Both the position numbers and the translations under genes were made by a program. 32,361 nucleotides of DNA from an uncultured Verrucomicrobia subdivision 3 bacterium (GTDB lineage: Bacteria > Verrucomicrobiota > Verrucomicrobiia > Limisphaerales > UBA11358), in NCBI GenBank assembly GCA_903918885.1, contig CAIXFY010000017.1:1-32361 (forward strand), read 5' to 3'. The notes under the pieces were generated by a model. It made no database searches. It had not been told where the DNA came from and saw nothing but the letters and a program-made list of their open reading frames with translations. Within the stretch, counting starts at the first letter, position 1; every line of letters begins with the position of its first letter. Shown here in pieces: positions 23,942 to 32,242 of this stretch.

Positions 23942-24847
23942 ATGACTACTCTCGAAGCTTCTGCAAAAACGCTTTCGCTGACCAAATTCATGGCCGGCGA
24001 TTTCAAAAGCGACCTCAAGCCGATTTGGTGCCCCGGCTGCGGCGACTTCGGCGTCGTCACCGCCATCACCCGCGCGCTGGCGAATATCGGCCGAGCGCCG
24101 CATGAAATCGCGTTCGTCTCTGGCATCGGCTGTTCGAGCCGCATTCCCGGCTACACGACGGCTTACGGTTTCAACACCGTGCACGGCCGTTCGCTGCCGA
24201 TCGCCCAGGGCATCAAGCTCGCCAACCCGGAGCTCCTAGTGCTCGTGGCCAGCGGCGACGGCGATGGTTTTTCCATCGGCGGCGGTCACGTCGCGCACGC
24301 GGTCCGGCGCAACATTGACATCACCTACATCGTAATGGACAATCAGATTTACGGCCTTACCAAAGGCCAGCTTTCGCCCACTTCATCGCGCGGACGCAAG
24401 ACCGTGACGTCCAGCTTCGGCAGTATCGAAGATCCAGTGAATCCGCTGCTCTATGTCATGGGTTATGGCGCGTCGTATGTGGCGCAAGGCACGCCGGCGG
24501 ACATGACCGGACTGGCCAAAATCATCGAAGAAGGCATTCGTTTCCCCGGCTTCGCTTTCATCAACGTCCAGTCTCCCTGCGTGACCTACGGCATGGAAGA
24601 CCAGCAGCTCAAGGCTCACAAGACCAACATGCAGAGTTTGGAATCCATCGGTCACGATCCGTCTGACCGCGCGAAGGCGACTGAACTGGCGCGCGAATAC
24701 GGCACCAAGCTTTACACCGGCGTCCTGTATCGCAACCCCAATCCGCCTTCAACTTACGGCCAGGGCGTGATTGAGCGCCACGATGCGCTCAAGAAATCAG
24801 CGGTCCCGCGCCACGAAATTCTGAACCGGTTCAAGCCGAGCAACTGA
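23942..24847 (+). CDS. korB: 2-oxoacid:ferredoxin oxidoreductase beta subunit (copy 1)
   Basis: 301 aa. It binds thiamine pyrophosphate and one [4Fe-4S] cluster. Four cysteines expected to hold the cluster are present: Cys30 and Cys33 (WCPGCGD), Cys64 (GIGCSSR) and Cys213 (SPCVTYG). The TPP motif runs SGDGDGFSIGG to MDNQIYGLTKGQ (104-142). It pairs with the gamma-alpha subunit encoded 33 bp upstream. There is no separate delta (two-cluster ferredoxin) subunit, as in other KorAB enzymes. Confidence 0.93.
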   Translation: MTTLEASAKTLSLTKFMAGDFKSDLKPIWCPGCGDFGVVTAITRALANIGRAPHEIAFVSGIGCSSRIPGYTTAYGFNTVHGRSLPIAQGIKLANPELLVLVASGDGDGFSIGGGHVAHAVRRNIDITYIVMDNQIYGLTKGQLSPTSSRGRKTVTSSFGSIEDPVNPLLYVMGYGASYVAQGTPADMTGLAKIIEEGIRFPGFAFINVQSPCVTYGMEDQQLKAHKTNMQSLESIGHDPSDRAKATELAREYGTKLYTGVLYRNPNPPSTYGQGVIERHDALKKSAVPRHEILNRFKPSN

Positions 24848-25143
24848 ACCTCTGCGCTAAAATCATTTGAAACTCAAACCAGCCCCGCCAGCAAAACGCG
24901 GACAGCCTCTGGCTGATTAAAACTTGAGTTTTAATCAGACTAACTAATTAAATATTTCAGGTTAAAAAAACTGCATTTTAAAATTGATGTAACCATCTCA
25001 TTTAAAGAGAGATATAAGTTTCATTAGAAATTGACACAATAGCCTTTAGTGTCTTACTGTGTCGTGGCAACGGTGTCGTGCTGAAATGTCTTCAGTAGTC
25101 AATTCGCGTTGCCGCAGTAATCTTTAGTTTCCAAGGTTCCTTT
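24848..25143 (+). promoter_or_regulatory. A/T-rich spacer with palindrome and promoter between the two korAB pairs
   Basis: About 300 bp, markedly more A/T-rich than the flanking genes. It holds a perfect palindrome: CTGATTAAAACT (24913-24924) with its inverse at 24927-24938. Downstream, TTGACA (25031-25036) is a perfect -35, with a weak -10 about 18 bp later (TACTGT, 25055-25060). Several GTGTC/GTGTCGTG repeats follow (25050-25080). AAGG at 25133-25136 is the likely ribosome site for the ATG at 25144. The second pair thus appears to have its own regulated promoter. Confidence 0.5.
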
Positions 25144-26952
25144 ATGAGTAATGCAACAGAAGCGGTGTCGTCTTCGGGCGGCGCGCAAAAAGTTTCGCGG
25201 ATTAACGAAGTCGTCATCCGCATCGCGGGCAACTCGCAGGACGGCATTCAGGCCATCGGCGGTTTCCTCGCGCGGCTCGCGGGCCGCAGCGAGCAGGAAG
25301 TCATGACGTTCATGACGATTCCCTCCACCATCTCCGGCGGGCCGTCCATTTTTCAGGTGCGGGTCGGCAGCGGCGAGGTGCTGACCGCCGGTGATGACGC
25401 GGACGTGCTGCTTTGCTTCTACCAGCACAGCTACGAAGGCCACATCAATTCGCTCAAGAAAAAAGGCATCGTGCTTTATGACAGCGACCATGTGGTTCCG
25501 AAGGAAGAATGGCTGTCCGATTATCATCACGTTGGCATTCCAATTTCTTCGCTCACCGTCGAGGCCATCGGCGGCACGGCCAAGGACAAGGGCAAAAACA
25601 TTTATTCCCTCGGCCTCATCGCCCGCATGTTCGACTTGAACGTGCCGAAACTGGAAAAGCTCCTTGGCGAACGTTTCGGCGGCAAAGACGTGAGCATTCT
25701 GAACAATGCTTTGGCAGCGTTCCACGCGGGCTACGCCAATTCGCCCAGCAACGTGGTGGAAACTTTTCAGATTACCGACAGCCAGAAGAAGGACGGCCAT
25801 CAGGTTGTGATGAACGGCAACGAAGCCATCGGCTACGGTCTCATCGCGGCTGGGGTTCGTTTCGGTGCGGGCTATCCAATCACGCCGTGGACAGACATCA
25901 TGGAATTGCTTCGCCGCGAGTTGCCGAAATACGGCGGCTCATTTATTCAATGCGAAGATGAAATCGCCTCCGTCTCGATGGCGCTGGGCGCCAGCTATGC
26001 GGGGCGCGTGGCGGTGACGGGTTCCAGCGGTCCCGGCATCTCCCTCAAGACCGAAGCCATTGGCTGGGCGGTCATGGCGGAAATGCCGCTCATAGTCATC
26101 AATGTTCAGCGCGGCGGTCCCTCGACCGGCATGCCGACAAACATTGAACAGTCCGACCTGAACATCGCCATCAACGGCGGTCACGGCGACGCCCCGCGCG
26201 TTGTGCTAGCGCCCGCGAACGTCGAAGACTGTTTTTATATGGCCATCGAGGCCGTGAACATCGCCCGCAAATACAACACGCCCGTTTTCTTCCTCACCGA
26301 TCAGGGCATCGCCACGCGCATCGAGGCGTTCACTGAACCGAATCTGGAAAAAGTTTGTCAGGATATTTCGCCGGACCTCACGCCGGTCGCCTCGCACAAG
26401 CCTTACGATCTCGCCGCGAAAGACGGAGTCACGCCGCATGTCAAACCGGGAACGCGCATTCTGGACGGCAAATATCCCATCGCCACCGGTCTGGAACACG
26501 ACGAATACGGTCATCCGAGCGGTTCGCCGAAAGTTCACATGCTGCAAAACGCCAAGCGCCGAAAAAAATTGCAGGCGCTCGGCGCCACGCTGCCGCTGCC
26601 GAAAATTTACGGCCCGTCGGAAGGCAACATTCTGCTCGTCGGCTGGGGTTCCACCGAAGGCCCGATTCGCGAGGCCGTGGATCGTTTTCGCGCCGCCGGC
26701 GACAGCGTTTCCGCGATTCACCTGCGGCATGTCAATCCGTTGCCAAACGGCCTGGAAAATATTTTCTCCGGCTTCAATCACGTCTTCGTTGTCGAGATGA
26801 ATGACGAGGGTCTTTATGGCATCGGCCAGCTTGGCACAATCTTGCGCGCCCGTTATGCCGATGCGAAGATTCAAGGCATCAACAAAACCGACGGCCTCAC
26901 TTGGAAGGTCAAGGAAATCGTCGAACTCGTGAAAGCCAAGGCGGGTAAATAA
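25144..26952 (+). CDS. korA: 2-oxoacid:ferredoxin oxidoreductase, fused gamma-alpha subunit (copy 2)
   Basis: 602 aa, a paralogue of the gene at 22118 with the same gamma-alpha order. The gamma part is strongly different: it has GNSQDGIQAIGGFLARLAGR and FMTIPSTISGGPSIFQVRV, and lacks the RGGEAS signature. The alpha part keeps GAGYPITPWTDIMELL (YPITPW at 244-249, Trp for Ser), EDEIASVSMALGASYAG, GPGISLKTEAIG and RGGPSTGMPTNIEQSDLN. Substrate specificity therefore probably differs from copy 1. Its beta subunit gene is 20 bp downstream. The start is supported by AAGG seven bases before the ATG. Confidence 0.92.
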   Translation: MSNATEAVSSSGGAQKVSRINEVVIRIAGNSQDGIQAIGGFLARLAGRSEQEVMTFMTIPSTISGGPSIFQVRVGSGEVLTAGDDADVLLCFYQHSYEGHINSLKKKGIVLYDSDHVVPKEEWLSDYHHVGIPISSLTVEAIGGTAKDKGKNIYSLGLIARMFDLNVPKLEKLLGERFGGKDVSILNNALAAFHAGYANSPSNVVETFQITDSQKKDGHQVVMNGNEAIGYGLIAAGVRFGAGYPITPWTDIMELLRRELPKYGGSFIQCEDEIASVSMALGASYAGRVAVTGSSGPGISLKTEAIGWAVMAEMPLIVINVQRGGPSTGMPTNIEQSDLNIAINGGHGDAPRVVLAPANVEDCFYMAIEAVNIARKYNTPVFFLTDQGIATRIEAFTEPNLEKVCQDISPDLTPVASHKPYDLAAKDGVTPHVKPGTRILDGKYPIATGLEHDEYGHPSGSPKVHMLQNAKRRKKLQALGATLPLPKIYGPSEGNILLVGWGSTEGPIREAVDRFRAAGDSVSAIHLRHVNPLPNGLENIFSGFNHVFVVEMNDEGLYGIGQLGTILRARYADAKIQGINKTDGLTWKVKEIVELVKAKAGK

Positions 26953-26972
26953 TTGCCAACCATTTTAAAATT

Positions 26973-27908
26973 ATGAGCCAGACTTTGTCCGAAAAACCGA
27001 TCGTCCCCGCCGTCGTGACCGAAACCGCCACCGGCGAGCGCAAGGGCCTCACCAAAAAGGAAATCGCCGCCGACCATCCGACTTGGTGTCCCGGCTGCGG
27101 TGATTTCTCCGTGCTCGCGCTGTATTTCAAGCTGATCGAGAAACGCAAATTGTGGCACGAGAAGATTACCACCATTTCCGGCATCGGCTGCTCCAGCCGG
27201 TTTCCGTATTTCGTGCAGGCGCATGGCGCGCACTTCATTCACGGCCGCGCGTTGCCGTTCGCCAGCGGCGTTTCGCTGTCGCGACCGGATTTGCATGTCT
27301 TCGCTTTCAGCGGTGACGGCGATGCGTTTTCCATCGGCGGCAACCACTTCACGCACACGGCGCGCAAGAACATCAAGATGACGCTCGTCGTCATGGACAA
27401 CCAGGTCTACGGCCTCACGAAGAAACAGACCTCGCCCACGTCGCCGCTCGGCTTCAAGAGCAAGACCGACATCTGGGGCGCGGTGGATTATCCGATCAAT
27501 CCCGCGAAGCAGGCGATTTCCGTCGGCGCGTCGTTCGTCGCGCGCACCTCGGCCACCAACCCGAACCATGTCCTCGCGATGATGGAAGCCGCGATGGATC
27601 ACGACGGTTTCAGCTTCGTGCATTGCCTCAGCGAATGCGTGGAATTTTACGACGGCGCGTTCGACGCGGCGAATCCGCGCAAGGGCGGCGTCTTCAACGA
27701 AGTTCCCAAAACGCACGACGTGACGGACGAATTCGCGGCCTACAAGCTCGCCAGCGCGGATTTCCCCGGAAACTTCGGCGTGCTTTACAAGGTCAACAAG
27801 CCGACCAAAAACGCCCGCGAAGCGGAGATCAACGCCAGCTTCCAAAGCAAGTTCACCGGCCAGAAGGACTGGCAGATTTTGCAGAAGACGTTCGACCGGA
27901 TGAAATAA
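26973..27908 (+). CDS. korB: 2-oxoacid:ferredoxin oxidoreductase beta subunit (copy 2)
   Basis: 311 aa. Cluster cysteines are Cys39 and Cys42 (WCPGCGD), Cys73 (GIGCSSRF) and Cys222 (LSECVEF). The TPP motif GDGDAFSIGG to MDNQVYGLTKKQ lies at about 115-152. It has a longer N-terminus than copy 1 (about 10 extra residues) and a changed C-terminal half (FYDGAFDAANPRKGGVF). A hairpin terminator follows the stop at 27940-27968, closing the four-gene block. Confidence 0.93.
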   Translation: MSQTLSEKPIVPAVVTETATGERKGLTKKEIAADHPTWCPGCGDFSVLALYFKLIEKRKLWHEKITTISGIGCSSRFPYFVQAHGAHFIHGRALPFASGVSLSRPDLHVFAFSGDGDAFSIGGNHFTHTARKNIKMTLVVMDNQVYGLTKKQTSPTSPLGFKSKTDIWGAVDYPINPAKQAISVGASFVARTSATNPNHVLAMMEAAMDHDGFSFVHCLSECVEFYDGAFDAANPRKGGVFNEVPKTHDVTDEFAAYKLASADFPGNFGVLYKVNKPTKNAREAEINASFQSKFTGQKDWQILQKTFDRMK

Positions 27909-27939
27909 GTCCTTGCGGGCGGCCACCGAACCGATTTCC

Positions 27940-27968
27940 AAAGCCCCGGCGCGAGTCGGGGCTTTTTT
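27940..27968 (+). terminator. Rho-independent terminator after korB copy 2
   Basis: AAAGCCCCG (27940-27948) pairs with CGGGGCTTT (27957-27965), followed by further T (to 27968). It is 31 bp beyond the stop of korB. Confidence 0.9.
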
Positions 27969-27971
27969 ATT

Positions 27972-28040
27972 CACCACCAAGACACGAAGGCACGAAGAAA
28001 GAATTTTTCAAACTTTGTGTCTTGGTGGCTTGGTGGTTAA
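27972..28040. repeat. Dispersed inverted repeat (CACCAAGACACGAAG type)
   Basis: The left arm CACCACCAAGACACGAAGG (from 27972, running to about 27997) and the right arm CTTTGTGTCTTGGTGG with CTTGGTGGTTAA (28013-28040) are imperfect inverted copies. It sits between the korB terminator and the Nudix gene and forms the 5' leader of the latter. The right end GTGGTTAAxxTTTTCCCC recurs in the thrS leader at about 31220-31237. Confidence 0.85.
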
Positions 28041-28057
28041 GATTTTCCCCGCAACGA

Positions 28058-28519
28058 ATGCCCCACATCCACGAAAAAATTGATTTCACCGTCGCAATCT
28101 TCGTCGTTCACGAAGAAAAGGTTTTGCTCATCCACCATCGCAAACTCGACAAGTGGCTGCCGCTCGGCGGGCACATCGAGCTGGACGAAGACCCGGAGCA
28201 GGCCGCGCTTCGCGAGGCGAAGGAAGAGAGCGGTTTCGACGTGGAATTACTCGGCGAGCGGCCGCCCACGACTTCGCCCGGCACGCGCGCGCTCATCGCG
28301 CCGCGCTTTTTGGACATCCACCGCATCAGCGATACGCACGAGCACATCGGCATGATTTACTGGGCGCGGCCGAAGGACGGCAAGCTTACCCTCGCCGCCG
28401 CCGAGCATCACGACATTCGCTGGTGCGGGGTGGAAGATTTGGAAAAACTTTCGCCGCCGATGACGGACGCGGTGAAATGGTATTGCCGCCAGGCCATAGA
28501 GGAAATTTCCCGCGCGTGA
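28058..28519 (+). CDS. Nudix hydrolase, 153 aa
   Basis: The Nudix box is complete at residues 38-60: G38, E44, R52-E53, E56-E57, G59. The N-terminal strand DFTVAIFVVHEEKVLLIHHRK and the WLPLGGHIELDEDP context resemble general NDP-X/(d)NTP pyrophosphatases of the MutT-like type. The substrate cannot be read from sequence. The ATG at 28058 follows the right arm of a dispersed repeat. The MFS gene starts inside its stop (GTGA at 28516-28519), indicating translational coupling. Confidence 0.88.
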   Translation: MPHIHEKIDFTVAIFVVHEEKVLLIHHRKLDKWLPLGGHIELDEDPEQAALREAKEESGFDVELLGERPPTTSPGTRALIAPRFLDIHRISDTHEHIGMIYWARPKDGKLTLAAAEHHDIRWCGVEDLEKLSPPMTDAVKWYCRQAIEEISRA

Positions 28520-29682
28520 ACGCCCGCCGCCAGCACCAGATTCTCTGCTACGCCATCGAAGGACTCAACTCCTTCGGCACGGTGCTGTATTTCACCTACC
28601 TCTACTTTTTGCTGCGCGACAAGTTTGGTTTCGACAACCGCTCCAACCTCGCCGTCGCCGCGTTGCTCGGCTTTGTTTATGCGTTCGCAGCGTGGCAGGG
28701 CGGAAAATTCGGCCAGCGCCGCGGCAACTTTGCCGCGCTCAAGCTCGGTCTCGGCGTCATGGGCGCGAGTTATCTCGTCGCCGCGCAACTCGGCACCGCG
28801 ACGGGACAAATCCTCGGCGCGGCCTGCGTTTCCGTGGGCATGTGTTTCACCTGGCCGGTGCTGGAGGCGCTCGTCACCGAGGGCGAGCCGCCCGCCGCCG
28901 TTCCGCGCGCCGTCGGCATTTACAACGTCACTTGGGCCGCGACCAACGCCGTCGCGCTGTTCATCGGCGGCGCCATCGTCGAAAAATTCGGCTACGCGGC
29001 CATTTATTATTTCCCGCTGCTCATCGTCGCAATCCAACTCGCGCTGGCCTTCCGGCTGGAAAAAATCAAATTGCCCGCCGCCGAAAAAAATTCCGCGCCG
29101 CCGTCCGCCGCGAACCGCCCGTCGCCGGCGCGCGCCCAAAACTTTCTCCGCATGGCGTGGCTGGCGAATCCGTTCGCCTATGTCGCCATCAACACGCTCA
29201 TCGCCGTGCTGCCGGGCGTGGCGGCAAAATTTCACCTCACGCCGATGTTTGCTGGCTTCGCGTGTTCGCTGTGGGGCTTTGTGCGCATCGCGGTGTTTGT
29301 CGGCTTGTGGCGCTGGGACGGCTGGCATTACCGGTTCCGCTGGCTGGCGATCGCGTTCGGGCTGCTCATTGTTTCGTTTGCCGCAATCCTCATCGCGCCG
29401 AACCTTTGGCTGGTGCTGGCCGCGCAGGTGTTTTTCGGCGCGGCCATCGGGCTGATTTATTATTCGTCGCTGTTTTACTCGATGGACGCGAGCGACGCGA
29501 AGAGCGAACACGGCGGCATTCACGAAGCCGCCATCGGCGTGGGCAACTGCCTCGGTCCGGCCGCCGGCGCGGCGGCGCTCTGGCTCGCGCCGCAGAATCC
29601 GAATGTCGGCGCGTGGGCGGTTTCCGGTTTGCTGCTGGCCGGTTTCGCGGGATTGCTGCGGTTGCACCGGCCGGACAGGTGA
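28516..29682 (+). CDS. Major facilitator superfamily transporter
   Basis: 388 aa from the GTG at 28516, which overlaps the Nudix stop codon. About 12 hydrophobic segments are visible. The first half has LYFTYLYFLLRDKFGFDNR and GKFGQRRGNFAALKLGLGVM (the loop 2-3 region with a basic motif), a central linker is rich in Ala/Pro/Ser/Lys (about 184-205), and the second half follows. It would be an inner-membrane secondary carrier. The substrate is unknown. A GTG start is chosen because there is no ATG near the first helix and the overlap gives coupling. Confidence 0.85.
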   Translation: MNARRQHQILCYAIEGLNSFGTVLYFTYLYFLLRDKFGFDNRSNLAVAALLGFVYAFAAWQGGKFGQRRGNFAALKLGLGVMGASYLVAAQLGTATGQILGAACVSVGMCFTWPVLEALVTEGEPPAAVPRAVGIYNVTWAATNAVALFIGGAIVEKFGYAAIYYFPLLIVAIQLALAFRLEKIKLPAAEKNSAPPSAANRPSPARAQNFLRMAWLANPFAYVAINTLIAVLPGVAAKFHLTPMFAGFACSLWGFVRIAVFVGLWRWDGWHYRFRWLAIAFGLLIVSFAAILIAPNLWLVLAAQVFFGAAIGLIYYSSLFYSMDASDAKSEHGGIHEAAIGVGNCLGPAAGAAALWLAPQNPNVGAWAVSGLLLAGFAGLLRLHRPDR

Positions 29683-29730
29683 ATTGAATTCGCTTAATTT
29701 TTTGCCGCGCCCGGCCTAGACTGCGTTCAC

Positions 29731-31020
29731 ATGAAAGCCGTTCCGCTGCCCGCCGCGCTGTTCACGCTGAACCGCGCGCGCCTCGTCGCCCAGTTGCCGC
29801 CGCGTTCGCTCGCCGTGCTGAACGCCAACGACGTCATGCCCACCAATGCCGACGGCACGATGGGCCACGTCCAGAACGCCGACCTGTTTTACCTCACCGG
29901 CATCCGGCAGGAGGAGACGATGCTGCTGCTCGCGCCGGACGCGGCCGACCCGAAGCAGCGCGAAATACTTTTCATCCGCGAATCCAGCGAACACCTCGCG
30001 ACATGGGAAGGCCGCAAGCTGACCAAGGAACGGGCCGCGCAAATTTCGGGAATCCAAAACGTCCGCTGGCTCGCGGAATTTCCGGCGGTTTTTCGTCCGC
30101 TCATGTGCGAGCTGAAAAGCGTTTTCCTCAACGCCAACGAACATTCCCGCGCTGACGCGGCCGTGGAAACGCGCGACGCGCGGTTCGTGCGCGACTGCCA
30201 GAAAAAATTTCCGCTCCACCGTTACGAGCGCCTCGCGCCGCTGCTGCGCGAGCTGCGCGCGGTGAAATCCGAGGTCGAGATCAGCGCCATCCGCGCCGCG
30301 TGCGACCTGACGGGACGCGGATTTAAGCGCGTCCTGAAATTCGTAAAGCCGGGCGTGAACGAGGCGGAAGTCGAGGCCGAGTTTGCGCACGAATTCATCC
30401 GCGAGCGCGGACAGTTCGCATATCCGCCCATCATCGCCAGCGGCGCAAGCAGCAACGTTTTGCACTACAACCAAAACGACCAGGTTTGCAAGAAGGGCGA
30501 TTTGCTATTGCTGGACGTCGCCGCCGGCCTCGGCAATTACATGAGCGATTTGACGCGCACGATTCCCGTGAGCGGAAAATTTTCGCGCCGGCAGAAACAG
30601 GTTTACAACGCCGTGCTGCGCGTGTTCCGCGCGCAGCTCGCCGCGTGCGTGCCGGGCAAGACCACGAAGGATTTGCGGCTGGAATGCGAGGAGCGCATCG
30701 CCAAGGAGTGCGTGGACCTCGGCCTGTTGAAAATTTCGGAAATAAAAAGACAAAAGCCGGACGCGCCCGCCGTAAGGAAATTTTTCATGCACGGCGTCTC
30801 GCATCCCATCGGCCTCGACGTGCACGACGTGATGAACGCGGACGCGAAAATCGCGCCGGGTTGGGTGCTGACTGTCGAGCCGGGAATCTACGTTCCGCAG
30901 GAGGGCTTCGGCATCCGCATCGAGAACACCGTGGTCGTGACCGAGGACGGCCCGTCCGACCTGATGGCGGGCGTGCCGATCGAGGCGGAGGAAATTGAAA
31001 CCGCGATGAACCGCCGCTGA
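29731..31020 (+). CDS. pepP: Xaa-Pro aminopeptidase (M24B, aminopeptidase P)
   Basis: 429 aa, close to E. coli PepP. An N-terminal creatinase-like domain (about 1-170) has the family pattern DLFYLTGIRQEE. The pita-bread catalytic domain carries the five metal ligands at Asp262 and Asp273 (LLLDVAAGLGNYMSDLTRT), His354 (FFMHGVSHPIG), Glu383 (TVEPGIYVP) and Glu398 (IRIENTVV), matching PepP numbering almost exactly. It removes an N-terminal residue before proline, using Mn2+. It has no signal peptide. It begins 48 bp after the MFS stop. Confidence 0.95.
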   Translation: MKAVPLPAALFTLNRARLVAQLPPRSLAVLNANDVMPTNADGTMGHVQNADLFYLTGIRQEETMLLLAPDAADPKQREILFIRESSEHLATWEGRKLTKERAAQISGIQNVRWLAEFPAVFRPLMCELKSVFLNANEHSRADAAVETRDARFVRDCQKKFPLHRYERLAPLLRELRAVKSEVEISAIRAACDLTGRGFKRVLKFVKPGVNEAEVEAEFAHEFIRERGQFAYPPIIASGASSNVLHYNQNDQVCKKGDLLLLDVAAGLGNYMSDLTRTIPVSGKFSRRQKQVYNAVLRVFRAQLAACVPGKTTKDLRLECEERIAKECVDLGLLKISEIKRQKPDAPAVRKFFMHGVSHPIGLDVHDVMNADAKIAPGWVLTVEPGIYVPQEGFGIRIENTVVVTEDGPSDLMAGVPIEAEEIETAMNRR

Positions 31021-31024
31021 TTTT

Positions 31025-31228
31025 TCAACCACCAAGACACCAAGGCACAAAGCGACTCTGTTGCAACCTTGATTCGCTCCTTGCGACAATTGCGGTTGCC
31101 CCCTCATCCCGGCCTTCTCCCCCGTGGGGGAGAAGGTAGCCGGAGGCCGGATGAGGGGGACGCGCCCCGCCAACAGAAAGCCTGAATCCAAATTTCTTCC
31201 TTCGTGTCTTCGTGCCTTTGTGGTTAAA
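31025..31228. repeat. Composite repeat: outer CACCAAGACAC arms enclosing a CCCTCATCCCGG palindrome
   Basis: The left outer arm AACCACCAAGACACCAAGG begins at about 31026 (to 31051). The right outer arm CTTCGTGTCTTCGTGCCTTT ends GTGGTTAA at 31228. Between them, CCCCCTCATCCCGGCC and TTCTCCCCC (31099-31123) are matched by inverted GGGGGAGAAGG and GGCCGGATGAGGGG to 31159. Two dispersed palindromes are thus nested in the pepP-thrS gap. Confidence 0.85.
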
Positions 31229-31237
31229 CTTTTCCCC

Positions 31238-32242
31238 ATGTCTGCTGAACAAGAAAATCAAGCGCCGTCGCCGTCCGCGCCGAATCCCGAACGCAAAACT
31301 TTGGACGACCGCGCCAAGATGTCCGAGCTGGAGCGCATCCGCCACTCCTGCGCCCACGTGCTGGCGACCGCCATTCTTCGGATTTGGCCGGAGGCGCAGT
31401 TTGCTTACGGCCCGCCCGTGGATAACGGTTTTTACTACGACCTCGAATGTTCCCATCGTATCTCGCCGGAAGATTTCGAAAAGATCGAGGCGGAGATGAA
31501 GAAGGAGATTAAGGCGAACAACACTTTTGAAAAGCTCACCGTCACCCGCGAGCAGGCGATCAAGGACGCGGAGAGCGGCCGCCTCGGCGGCTTGGCGGAA
31601 CGCGCCGGCAACGCCAGCAAATTCAAACTGGATCTGCTCAAGCAGATTCCCGAGGGCGAACCGATTTCGTATTTCAAGAACGGCGATTTCGTTGACCTGT
31701 GTGCCGGGCCGCACGTGATGCGCACGGGCAACATCGGCGCGTTCAAGCTCACCAGCGTGGCCGCCGCCTATTACAAGGGCGACGAAAAAGGCCCGCAGCT
31801 CCAGCGCATCTACGGCACGGCGTTCAAGAACAAGACCGCGCTCGACGAGTATTTCAAGATGATCGAGGAGGCCAAGCGCCGCGACCATCGCAAGATCGGC
31901 GCTGAGATGTGGCTGTTCGCGATTGACACGGAATTTGTCGGGCCGGGCATGCCGCTGTGGCTGCCCAAGGGCACGGTGCTCGTCGAGGAACTGGAGAAGC
32001 TGGCCAAGGAAACCGACTTCGCCGCCGGCTACGTCCGCGTCCGCACGCCGCATCTGGCCAAGGAGAAGATGTATAAAACCTCCGGCCACCTGCCGTATTA
32101 CGCGGAGTCCATGTTTCCGAAAATGGAAATGGACGAACACCGCGCCGACCGCCAGAAAATCGAAGCCCGCATCGCTGAATTGGAGAAACAACTTTCCGAC
32201 CACGCGAAAAAGTCTGGCTCACCCGCGTCCGGCAATCCGTGA
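31238..32242 (+). pseudogene. thrS: Threonyl-tRNA synthetase frame, ends before active-site motifs (interrupted or truncated)
   Basis: 334 aa from the ATG at 31238. There is no N-terminal TGS domain: a 27-residue polar leader is followed directly by the editing/SSD domain (HSCAH with His36 and His40, DNGFYYDL, and DLCAGPHV with Cys155 and His159). The catalytic domain begins at about 218 (HRKIGAEMWLF, GPGMPLWLPKG, TPHLAKEKMYKTSGH). After MFPKMEMDEH (residue 301), where YYLKPMNCPH and motifs 2 and 3 should come, the frame becomes a charged coiled coil (RQKIEARIAELEKQ) and hits TGA at 32240. The remaining roughly 300 residues, including the anticodon-binding domain, are not in the window. The TGA is followed by repeat-like sequence, so insertion or an assembly join is possible. 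Confidence 0.75.

Noticed and set aside
27972-31228. CRISPR array made from the CACCAAGACAC repeats
   Set aside because: Copies are few, far apart, inverted and imperfect, with no regular spacers or cas genes.
31025-32203. 392-aa minus-strand frame opposite thrS
   Set aside because: Its end runs through dispersed repeats and the rest mirrors the thrS codons; no family resemblance.
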